A stretch of DNA of 21,723 nt, from contig JBNGIS010023478.1 in assembly GCA_049999725.1 (NCBI GenBank), forward strand, positions 1 to 21,723. Direction: 5' to 3'. This DNA comes from Haplomitrium mnioides (lineage: Eukaryota; Marchantiophyta; Haplomitriopsida; Calobryales). Under the pieces are notes generated by a model. It was not told the DNA's origin. It did not search any database and saw nothing but the letters and a program-made list of their open reading frames with translations. The first letter of the stretch is position 1, and each line of letters opens with the position of its first letter. Positions 1 to 7,131 of the stretch are shown here, piece by piece. Made by a program: the position numbers and the translations under genes.

Positions 1-508
1 GCCATACGCATTGCTTCTTCTAATTAAGTAGGCTCTCTCATAGTAACTTCTATTCTCGTGCAAGGCTTCAATCCCTGAACAAAGTGGTCTAGTGCTTCTT
101 CTTCTCTTATATCAAGAATTTGCGTAATTGTATCTTGAAAATGTGTCACAGAACTTTGCACTGTACCAAGTTGCTTCAATTCATCCAATCGATCTCTTGC
201 TACTTTTGAAGCATTTACAACCCCAAATCTTGAAATCACTCCTTCTTTGAACTCATGCCAAGAAACAATAGAAGCAACAAATCCACGTTATGCTTGTTCT
301 ANNNNNNNNNNNNNNNNNNNNNNNNNNNNNNNNNNNNNNNNNNNNNNNNNNNNNNNNNNNNNNNNNNNNNNNNNNNNNNNNNNNNNNNNNNNNNNNNNNN
401 NTCTTCTTCTCGAAACATTGCTCTTTCTTTTATTCCCACTTCCAAAAGGCATGAAAGATGTTCAAGTCATTGTTCCATTGCTTGAATCACCTCCTCTTGA
501 CTTTCCAT
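1..508 (-). pseudogene. Element A gag (capsid) fragment, degenerate
   Basis: Retrotransposon gag packages the element RNA. The start ATG (complement of 506-508) opens MESQEEVIQAM, a Glu/Gln-rich coiled-coil-like N-terminus also present in element D. An in-frame TGA follows after MEQ. Beyond the N gap, residues coded at 24-239 (SRFGVVNASKVARDRLDELK, then EEEALDHFVQGLKP) match the capsid regions of elements B and E. At the left edge, REPT is followed by TAA where B and E have Gln, consistent with CAA to TAA. The gene is cut by the window edge and cannot make a full gag. Confidence 0.85.
302..401. other. Assembly gap of 100 N
   Basis: A run of exactly 100 N, a conventional placeholder. The flanks align to element E gag at about 14598-14608 and 14794-14809, so about 185 bases should be missing rather than 100. 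Confidence 0.95.
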
Positions 509-533
509 GTAACTCACACAAAAAATGAACAGT

Positions 534-546
534 GGCTCTGATACCA
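534..546 (-). other. Element A primer binding site (initiator tRNA-Met type)
   Basis: The complement reads TGGTATCAGAGCC, the standard plant LTR-element primer site complementary to the 3' end of initiator tRNA-Met. It starts one base inside the LTR edge, which fixes the LTR boundary and the minus orientation. Confidence 0.9.
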
Positions 547-547
547 A

Positions 548-963
548 TGTAAAAGAATCTCAAAGAACAAATCCAAATGAGTAAGAACTCATAGTGAACT
601 CTAGTAGAGTTCTTCAACCAAAAGCAACTCAAGATCCAAGCTAAGACCAAGAGTGCAAGCAAAAGCCAAGCAACCAAAGAACCCAAGTGATTCAAGAGGA
701 ACTCTAGAATAAGAAGTGGGGCTAAGAAGCCCTTCTATTTATACAAGAGAAGAGGGTGTCATCCCCCTTTCTTCACTTACAAGTCACTTCTCATTTCAGC
801 CTTAAAAGTGACTCTCTACCAAAAGTAACTTCGAATACAAGTAACCTAAAAGTGACTCTCCACCAAAAGTGACTTCAAAGGCAAGTTATCCAATCTTAAC
901 CTTAAAAGTGACTCACTACCACTTCCTTCACTCCTCTCACAACCTTATGCTTGTACTATTACA
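548..963 (-). repeat. Element A 5' LTR (416 bp)
   Basis: On the plus strand it begins TGTAAAAGAA and ends GTACTATTACA, so it is bounded by TG..CA. It matches the LTRs at 2266-2682, 11423-11859 and 20784-21185. It has a TATA box (complement of TTTATA, about 737-742) and several AAAAGTGAC-type repeats in U3. Confidence 0.9.
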
Positions 964-1290
964 CAATCAAGTTGAGCGGGGTGATCTTCAAGCCAATGTA
1001 AGCCCAAAATAATGTCATACTGTGCGGGAGCAATTAAAAAATCCATAGATTCCTCATACTATTTACTAATTCTTAGAAGAAATGGCTTGTGTGAGTACCT
1101 CATGTTTTTGGCCATTGGTTATAATAACAAAACTTCACTTGATAGTCAAAGTTTTAGCTTTGATTTTCTTTGCAAAACGTAATGACATGAAATTTTCAGA
1201 ACTTCCACAATCTACCAACATTCTACAAGAATGCTCATCAACCATACTGTCTAGATGAAACAATGTGCTTTTAATTCTTGTTGAGCTTTT
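964..1290 (-). pseudogene. Element B aspartic protease (retropepsin-like), broken
   Basis: The minus strand near 1230 encodes RMLVDCGSSENFMSLRFAK, the active-site region of a Ty3-type retropepsin that processes the gag-pol polyprotein. The usual D-S/T-G triad reads D-C-G, as in element E; element D reads D-S-E. A TGA follows shortly after (TIK then stop) and more stops come downstream. The fragment ends where element A is inserted. The domain is recognised from the active-site motif and from agreement among three copies here. Confidence 0.75.
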
Positions 1291-1399
1291 CATTCCATTG
1301 GAACTAATCAACCTCTCAGTAAACTGTTCGAATGCCTTTATTGAGGTTGGTCATTTATCTAATTTTCTTCTTCAACAATTGCTGCTTGAACAAGAACGT

Positions 1400-2233
1400 G
1401 CAGTCAACCTTGGCAATATGAGAAATTTACAATCATATGACCAAGTTGTCAACAATAAAAACATCCTCTACTTTGGCGTAGGCGCTTACGCTCTACATCG
1501 ATGAGTGTCACTCTTTGCGTCATATCAATCTCCATAAATACAACCTCATTTGCTGGCACACAAACATTTGGTAAAGCTTGTTGTGGATGTTGCCTAGCTT
1601 CTTCGGTGGTTGCTAGTAGCAAGTCATATCGTTCATCCATTTGCATTGCTTCTTTTAGTTGAGATGGCTTTCTCATTGTCACTTTCATTCTAGTGCGAGG
1701 GCTCAATCCTCGAATAAAGCAATCTAAAGCTTCTCCTTCACCCATATTAGAAATTTTAATAATGATATTATGAAATTGCGTGACATAATTGCTTACCATA
1801 CAAAATTGCTTCAACTCTGCCAAATAATATCTTGCCATTTTAGAGGCATTAAGAACCCTAAATCTTAGATTCACTACTTCTTTGAACTCTTACCAAGAAG
1901 CAATTGGAGTGACAATCCATGTTGAGCTTGCTCAATTTGATATCTCCACCAGGTTTTTGCCACTCCTTCCAATTGACTTGCAACAAATAGAATTCTTTGA
2001 CCATCCTCTCTTATATTGGTAGCATCAAAATATTGTTCACAATCGAACAAGAAGTTCTCAGATACGTCAAGAACTGTCTTCCCACCATATGCTTTTGGCT
2101 TGGGAAACCACGAATGACTTTGTTCATTTTGAAAATGTGCCCTCTTTCTCATTTGCATTTGAACTTCTACAAGGTAAGAAAGATGTTCAATTTGTTGTTA
2201 CATCGCTTACATACTCACTTCTTGATTCTCCAT
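1400..2233 (-). pseudogene. Element B gag, frameshifted and with stops
   Basis: The start ATG is the complement of 2231-2233 (MENQEVSM), 17 bases inside the primer site, and two TAA codons follow within the first 12 codons. The open part at 2158-1874 carries the retrotransposon-gag signature (FLFDCEQYFDATN, then VAKTWWRYQIEQAQ). A frameshift near 1874 moves the reading to the next frame, which continues 1874-1449 (LRFRVLNASKMA, GEALDCFIRGLSP). It ends at a zinc-knuckle start (GCFYC) followed directly by TGA, then QLGHMIVNFS; the expected final Cys is Phe. Element E shares both the TGA and the Phe. Confidence 0.85.
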
Positions 2234-2251
2234 TCTACCAAAACGAACTGT

Positions 2252-2264
2252 GGCTCTGATACCA
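2252..2264 (-). other. Element B primer binding site
   Basis: The complement is TGGTATCAGAGCC, identical to that of element A, next to the LTR edge at 2266. Confidence 0.9.
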
Positions 2265-2265
2265 A

Positions 2266-2682
2266 TGTAAAAGAACTCAAAGACCGACTTCCAAATAAGT
2301 AACAACTCCAAGATAACTCTAATAGAGCTACACAACTCAAGGCCAATAAGCAAACAAAAGCCAAGAGTGCTAGCCAAAGCTAAGCAACCAAAGAGCCAAA
2401 CCGAATTGAGAGAAACTCTAGAATGAGAAGTGGGACTATGAATCCCTTCAATTTATACAAGAAAAGAGGGCGTCGTCCCTCTTTCTTCACTTACAAGTTA
2501 CTTTTGATTTCAACCTTAAATTGATCATTTAGAAGTCACTTCTAATTTCAACCCTAAAACTTTAAAAGTGACTTCAAAGGTAAGTAATCTTTTCTCAACC
2601 TTAAAAGTGACCCCCTACTACTTTCTTCACTCCTTTCTATTTTCTTATTAATAGCACACAATTTTATGCTTGTACTATTACA
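2266..2682 (-). repeat. Element B 5' LTR (417 bp)
   Basis: Plus-strand ends are TGTAAAAGAACTC and GTACTATTACA. It has the same layout as the other LTRs here, with a TATA box (complement of TTTATA near 2452) and AAAAGTGAC-type repeats in U3. Coding sequence in the opposite direction begins at 2683. Confidence 0.9.
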
Positions 2683-2688
2683 GACATA

Positions 2689-3284
2689 ATGGCCAACACT
2701 AAAGGAGGCAAAGTACATTAGAGCCGTGAATGGATTGGCAAGCTTTTATCGATGATTCATCCACTATTATTCACATATTATTGCACCACTTATAGATCAT
2801 TTTGGCATGGAGTTCAAGTTTTAATGGACCACAAAAAAGCAAGCAACATTTTAGCAACTTAAAGATGCAGTCTCTTCTCGTCCTATTCTATAGCCACGTG
2901 ATCAAAAAGCATGATGTATAGTTGATTTTGATGCTTCAAATTTGCTATTGTAGCAATTTTGCAGCAAGAGTTTGAGGATAGACTTCATCCAATTGTCTTC
3001 ATGTCACGTCGATTAAATGCGACGGAGAGAAATAATTGTACAAGAAATCGAGAGTAGTTGGCAATGGTTTATGCTACCAAAAAGAGGAGACACTATCTTT
3101 TGGGAAGACATGTGCTTATGCGCACAGATCACAAGCCATTGTTACAAACAATCTATTTGGAAAATATGACAAGTCGCCATCACCGATGGGAAGATCAATT
3201 GCAACTCTTTGATATGAACTAGAATACAAGCCAGGAAGGTTTTACACCACTTCTAATGCATTGTCTTGAAGGTTAGATCATTGA
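2689..3284 (+). pseudogene. Element C RT connection and RNase H, broken
   Basis: The translation starts in the RT thumb/connection (TGG CCA ACA, then NGLASFYR) and continues into RNase H with VDFDAS near 2921, ATERN near 3020, the segment coding TDHKPLLQ near 3125 and the end motif near DALS at 3255. Several stops interrupt it, including TAG after RNRE (about 3055) where element E has TAA and the family residue appears to be Gln. RNase H removes the RNA template during reverse transcription; this copy is dead. Confidence 0.8.
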
Positions 3285-4482
3285 GTGAATACAATGGACG
3301 CAACTAACATTAGTATATTACACTTGGATGAACCAACTAGTGAGAGTTATTGCCAAAAACTACAAGAAGATACTTTTTTAGTCTTGTTTGGGCACGATTG
3401 GCCATCAAAGATAGTGAGTATCATTCTTTTTCTATTTGAGATGGTATTCTCTATCAGAGCTATCAAATATATGTTGTGCAAGATGATACACTTCGAATGG
3501 CTCTTTTACAAGAAGCACATGACATTCCCATCTTAAGGCATCTTGGAGTAGATAAAACTACATGGTTGCTTCATAAGACTTGGTGGTGGTCTAACTTGGC
3601 TCAGAATGTTTGTAGGTTTGTTCATTTGTGTGAAAGTTGTCAACAAAGCAAAGCTTCAAATCAAAAACCAATGAGACTTCTTTAACTACTACAGATTCCT
3701 ACTGCTCCTTGAGAATATGTAAGTTTGGATCTTGTCACTTCCATTCTAGCTATGCATCATGGGTTTACTTCCATTGTAATGTTTGTAGACAAGCTCAACA
3801 AGCATATTCATTTAGCACTGACAATAGATACAGTAGATGCTCCACAATTAGCAAAAATTTACTTTGATATTGTCTTTCATAATCATGGAATGTCTAATAT
3901 GTTAATATTTGATAGGGATCCATGTTTCACGAGAAAGTTTTGGCAATACTTGTTCAAAATTTTAGACACCAAACTCTCTATGTCTATGGTTTATCATCTT
4001 AAAATAGATGGGCAAACAAAACGCACCAATTGTACTGTGGAGGATATGATTTATGCGTTCATTAATGTTCATCACACTGATTAGGGCAGTTTCTTACCAA
4101 TTGTGGAGTTCGTCTACAACAACTCCAAACAAGCAAATACTGATTTTCTCCTTTCTTTCTTGATTCGAGTTAACATCCTTTTGTTTATGATGGTTTGCTT
4201 TCTTCGTCTTCTTCCAATGTTCGAAGTATTTGTACCTTTTTGTCTCGTTTATCTTCTTCTTTGTAAGATGCTTGCAACCATCTTATTGTTGCTCAAAATC
4301 GGCAAAAAAAATATGTCGATAGTCGTCGTTATGATTACTCTTATGTTTTAGATGACCAAGTTATGTTATCTACTTATGACCTTTCATTGTCTTTAGATAC
4401 TCAAGTCTGTAAGTTATCTCTTGCTTGGATTGGTCTTTTCTTTATTTCTCTCGTTGCTTATATAAACTTGATCTACTTCATT
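3285..4482 (+). pseudogene. Element C integrase, broken
   Basis: The zinc-binding region reads HLGVDKTTWLLHKTWWW followed by CESCQQSK (about 3500-3665). The core has DLVTS (first Asp), FDRDPCF near 3910 (second Asp), and DGQTKRTNC near 4005, where the family motif has Glu-Arg. The third catalytic acid is therefore Lys (GAA to AAA). A TAG follows HHTD at about 4082. The later part (DTQVCKLSLAWIG, about 4400) matches the tail that leads to the chromodomain in D and E, but is cut at about 4482. It cannot be a working integrase. Confidence 0.85.
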
Positions 4483-4485
4483 TGT

Positions 4486-4719
4486 TTACAAATTACTTCA
4501 ACTTTCAGCTGTAAAAGTAACACTGTACTACTTCTCTAAAAGTGACTTCAAAGGCAAGCAAACTTATACCACTTCACTAAAATTAATCTTACTTTGGTAG
4601 TTACTACCATTTTCTTTTTATACCACTTTATTAAAAGTAATTCTGATTTGTTAATTATTACCATTTTTTTCACTCTTCTATATTTTCTTATAAATACACA
4701 TGAGTTTTATACTATTAGA
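4486..4719 (-). repeat. Truncated LTR remnant in the opposite orientation to element C
   Basis: Features in plus-strand order: ACAAATTACTTC, CTAAAAGTGACTTCAAAGGC, TATTTTCTTATAAATA, and an end ACTATTAGA. These match the end half of the minus-oriented LTRs (for example 2490-2682). The outer LTR end and any internal region are missing, and the terminal CA has become GA. It is more diverged than the other LTRs here. Confidence 0.7.
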
Positions 4720-5241
4720 CTTAAGATTTAGCTCTCTATTTACAATTAGCCTCTTCTTACTAAATTTTCTTATTACATGTTTCTTTGAATTTAGTTTAAT
4801 TTGTACTCTTTACTTTTATTCATGTTTATGCATGTTTAGTTCTTATTTTGCACTTTGATTCTGTCACTCTATTTTATATTAGTTTACTTTCATTTGGAGT
4901 ATTTTATGCCGGTTAAGAGCTAACCTTTTTAACTCGTCCATTTTTACTGGCCTTCATGAGTAAAAAGCTACAGAAAAGGACTACAAGCTCCTTTAGCCCA
5001 AACTTCAGGTACTTTAGCCCAAAATAAGCGGGTTTGAGATGATTCTCTTGGTCCATTTGCTTTTTGATGAGGCTTTGATTCGTGCTACTGAAGATCAGAT
5101 TCTCTTTTCCGCTATCCAGATGAAGATTACATTTAGTGGCCATGAGTTAAGATCACTAATTGCTGCACCACTTCAACAGCAAAATTGCAGACATGGATTC
5201 TGTGCAACGCATCCCGGCCATGAACGACTTCCCGTAATGAT
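4720..5241. other. AT-rich sequence without a recognised gene
   Basis: About 4720-4905 is very AT-rich with poly-T tracts; base composition becomes balanced from about 4910. Short ORFs on both strands between 4913 and 5245 have no recognisable motif. This stretch should hold any promoter or 5' leader of the gene at 5242. A possible 3' splice site (TTGCAG at about 5183-5188) exists, but a TGA at 5221-5223 in the frame of the next gene rules out in-frame continuation from it. Confidence 0.5.
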
Positions 5242-6045
5242 ATGATGATGGGAATCCTGGAAATCGTCTTTCGGATCCTGCCGTGGCTCATGACAACGGT
5301 TTCAGCCAATGTCATCCATTACCGTTCTTTATGGGAAGCTAAACGAGAGGCTCGAATGCAGTTTCAATTACGCAAGGAAGCAGATCCTGAGAACAGCAAA
5401 GGCATTCATGAAACTCTGTCGTTTGACCTCATGAGATCCCCACCAATGAGAAAAGTACGGTACAAGGTGAAACTTGTCCGGTACAGCGCTACCTTGCTTC
5501 ATCTTCTTCTCTTCTACCTTTATCTGCCAGAGTTAAGCGTGTCACGATTTTCTCCCGGAATGGGAACTCTGGAAGGACTAGTAGGTGGACTTCTTGTTGG
5601 ATGCATCACGATCCATCTGAACGAGAATTGGGATCTGTCTCTCAGGACTTTGTGGAGGCCTAAAGTAGATTTCCACTCCAAGTTTTTAGGCTCATTGTGG
5701 GATGGCGTTAGGGTTGTGGGAGTTCTCACTGTGCCCCTAGAAGACGAATTGTTCTACCATTCATGGCTGTACCGCTCCCTCGTGCAATGGTTGAGCAAAG
5801 AGTCATATGATACCTTCGCAGATGTGTCTTTCAAGGAGTGGAACTGGACTGCATGGTTAGCTTCAAACGCAGCGTTTGCTCTGTACAATGGGCAGGAGTG
5901 GATGAGTAGCGGTCTGGTCGGTCTGCTTTCAGCCTGGGTCATAGGACGAAGGGGTCAGTTTCTTGACGGAGTTTGGGCACATACCGTCTCCAAATTGGTA
6001 GTTAATCTTTGGGTACTTTCCACAGGGCAACGGCAGTATTGGTGA
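5242..6045 (+). CDS. CPBP/CAAX-protease-like membrane protein (exosortase-associated type), probably catalytically altered
   Basis: An uninterrupted 267-codon single-exon ORF; an in-frame TGA at 5221-5223 makes 5242 the first usable ATG. The first 60 or so residues are partly hydrophilic; hydrophobic stretches lie near residues 82-98, 110-124, 150-165, 205-235 and 243-261. The C-terminal two thirds resembles CPBP intramembrane proteases, especially the CAAX-protease-related proteins found beside bacterial PEP-CTERM exosortases: WDGVRVVGVLTVPLEDELF (153-171), FALYNGQEW (212-220), and AHTVS (246-250) with the C-terminal TGQRQYW. Compared with family motifs as I know them (EExxxR, FxxxH, HxxxN), here Asp168-Glu169 replaces Glu-Glu, Asn216 replaces His and Lys251 replaces Asn, while His247 is kept. 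It may be an inactive relative or a gene in early decay. Family resemblance is my judgement from motifs, not a search. Confidence 0.65.
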   Translation: MMMGILEIVFRILPWLMTTVSANVIHYRSLWEAKREARMQFQLRKEADPENSKGIHETLSFDLMRSPPMRKVRYKVKLVRYSATLLHLLLFYLYLPELSVSRFSPGMGTLEGLVGGLLVGCITIHLNENWDLSLRTLWRPKVDFHSKFLGSLWDGVRVVGVLTVPLEDELFYHSWLYRSLVQWLSKESYDTFADVSFKEWNWTAWLASNAAFALYNGQEWMSSGLVGLLSAWVIGRRGQFLDGVWAHTVSKLVVNLWVLSTGQRQYW

Positions 6046-6223
6046 TGAAAATCAGTCCCCATATTCAATGCTATCTGTTTATTGTGCAGCTTTTCAGAGA
6101 AAAATGTTGTTGCCAAAACATTGTATGGGTTAATGAGAAAAGCTACAGACGTAAACAACGACAGAAGTATGGATTAAGCGCAAGGTAAGATGTGCCCAAA
6201 TTCTTCGTGACCATTCGCAAAGC

Positions 6224-6232
6224 CCACGTGGC
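6224..6232. promoter_or_regulatory. G-box / ABRE-like motif CCACGTGGC
   Basis: CCACGTGGC contains the palindromic CACGTG core bound by plant bZIP and bHLH factors, with the ACGTGGC form typical of abscisic-acid response elements. It lies 0.9 kb upstream of the PPR ATG, so assignment to a promoter is only a possibility. Confidence 0.3.
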
Positions 6233-6892
6233 AGGATGTCGAAAGTTGAACGGAGCAAGGCACATGTTGAGCAGCTGAGGGTTGACAAGAAGTCCCACGG
6301 ATTACAGTTGTACGGATGCTTTTCAGTCTTGATGGAACCAGGTCAAAAGACACTTATATCCTAATTTTCTTGCTAGGCTACTCTGGCGTCTTAGCACATC
6401 AAGTTCGTGCAGCGGTTACCAGCAACATGCATTACAGTCGTGCGCACAAAATCTCTAGCGCATAATAGGTATTTTCCAACCTCGTCATGTTGCAGTTGTT
6501 GGAGACATCCTTTATATTTAAATGCCAGCATGAATCGGGTCTTGCCGGAAATCATTGCTACCACTCAGTTGGGATTTACATTCTGAGAAACAGTTCAGTT
6601 TCTCCGAAGTTTGAATGGTGCCAGGATTGTTGGTCAATTTTCCTTCGTGATTCTCTCATGGAGACCGGAAATATTGGAAAATGGAAACGTTTCGTAGAAA
6701 TATGTTCCAACATGACCATATGAAAATATGAAAATCGAGGATATGAAACGGGATTGTCCAGAATAAAATATGTACTGGGAAAATGCCGTCCATGAGGGTG
6801 GACAAATTCAAGGACTTCCCTGGGTCGCAAGGTGCATGGATGATGATGCTACGGTGGGTGGGTTGTCAGCCAATTACTGTTTCATCGCATTT

Positions 6893-7100
6893 GGAAAACA
6901 AAAGTATAGAGGTTTCAAGTGGTTTTCTGAGTCCTGCCCTGGCCTAGTGTGAGAAGAACTTAGGGTCCGGAACTCCTTGTCAAATACGTGGATTAAGGAA
7001 AACAAAGTATAGAGGTTTCAAAGTGTTTTCTGGGTCCTGCCCTGGCCTAGTTTGAGAAGACTTAAGAGGTCCATAACTCCTTGTCAAATACATGGATTAA
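6893..7100 (+). repeat. Tandem duplication, two units of 104 bp
   Basis: Unit 1 at 6893-6996 and unit 2 at 6997-7100 both start GGAAAACAAA and end GGATTAA. They are nearly identical, with a handful of substitutions and single-base indels (for example TACGTGG versus TACATGG). Confidence 0.9.
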
Positions 7101-7131
7101 GATCACAGTTGGTGACGTAGGTAGGAAGGCC

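Larger units (their letters stand above)
1..963 (-). mobile_element. Element A: 5' part of a Ty3/gypsy chromovirus, nested in element B
   Basis: Seen: reading the minus strand, an LTR (963 down to 548), a primer binding site and the start of gag run off the left window edge. At 964 the sequence switches abruptly to the protease region of a second copy (B), at a point that element D keeps uninterrupted near 20035. A is therefore inserted in B. Its other LTR lies to the left of the window. The CAATC at 964-968 is the expected target duplication, so a second CAATC should flank A's missing end. Confidence 0.9.
964..2682 (-). mobile_element. Element B: 5' part of a Ty3/gypsy chromovirus inserted in element C
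   Basis: Minus-strand order: LTR (2682-2266), primer site, gag, then protease, which is cut at 964 by insertion of A. At 2683 the sequence changes to the plus-strand polymerase region of element C. The rest of B lies left of the window beyond A. The expected target duplication next to its LTR is GACAT (2683-2687); the partner copy is outside the window. Confidence 0.88.
2683..4482 (+). mobile_element. Element C: 3' half of a plus-strand Ty3/gypsy chromovirus
   Basis: It begins mid-polymerase at the junction with B and runs through RNase H and integrase in the standard Ty3/gypsy order (RT, RNase H, integrase). It stops before the chromodomain, at about 4482, where alignment with element E (near 18475) is lost. 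Its 5' half is displaced to the left of the window by B and A. It is the oldest element in this stack. Confidence 0.85.
6046..7131. other. Intergenic sequence between the CPBP-like and PPR genes
   Basis: No supported gene. Short ORFs at 6487-6723 and 6770-6952 show no recognisable domain. It contains a G-box (6224-6232) and a 104-bp tandem duplication (6893-7100). The last 30 bases of the second duplication unit run into the region upstream of the PPR ATG at 7132. Confidence 0.6.

Noticed and set aside
534-546. tRNA gene fragments at the TGGTATCAGAGCC sites.
   Set aside because: Only the 3'-end complement is present, always next to an LTR edge; these are primer binding sites.
548-963. CRISPR-like array from the short repeated motifs in the LTRs.
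   Set aside because: The motifs are short, degenerate, in both orientations and recur identically placed in every LTR; there are no regular spacers.
1400-1445. Leaky TGA between gag and pol (TGT TGA CAA) as a programmed readthrough site.
   Set aside because: The stop falls in the middle of the zinc knuckle, not between domains, and the surrounding copies carry many unrelated stops. A shared or repeated mutation explains it better.
4913-5245. Small ORFs on both strands ahead of the CPBP-like gene (minus 4913-5143, plus 5039-5245).
   Set aside because: They overlap each other, show no motif, and the plus-strand one is in a different frame from the gene at 5242.
5242-6045. Bacterial contamination as the source of the exosortase-type CPBP gene.
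   Set aside because: The ORF lies between plant retrotransposons and a plant PPR gene in continuous sequence, with no neighbouring bacterial genes.
6487-6952. ORFs at 6487-6723, 6576-6830 and 6770-6952 as possible small genes or upstream PPR exons.
   Set aside because: No recognisable domain; the strands overlap; PPR genes of this class are usually intronless and none of these frames shows PPR motifs.
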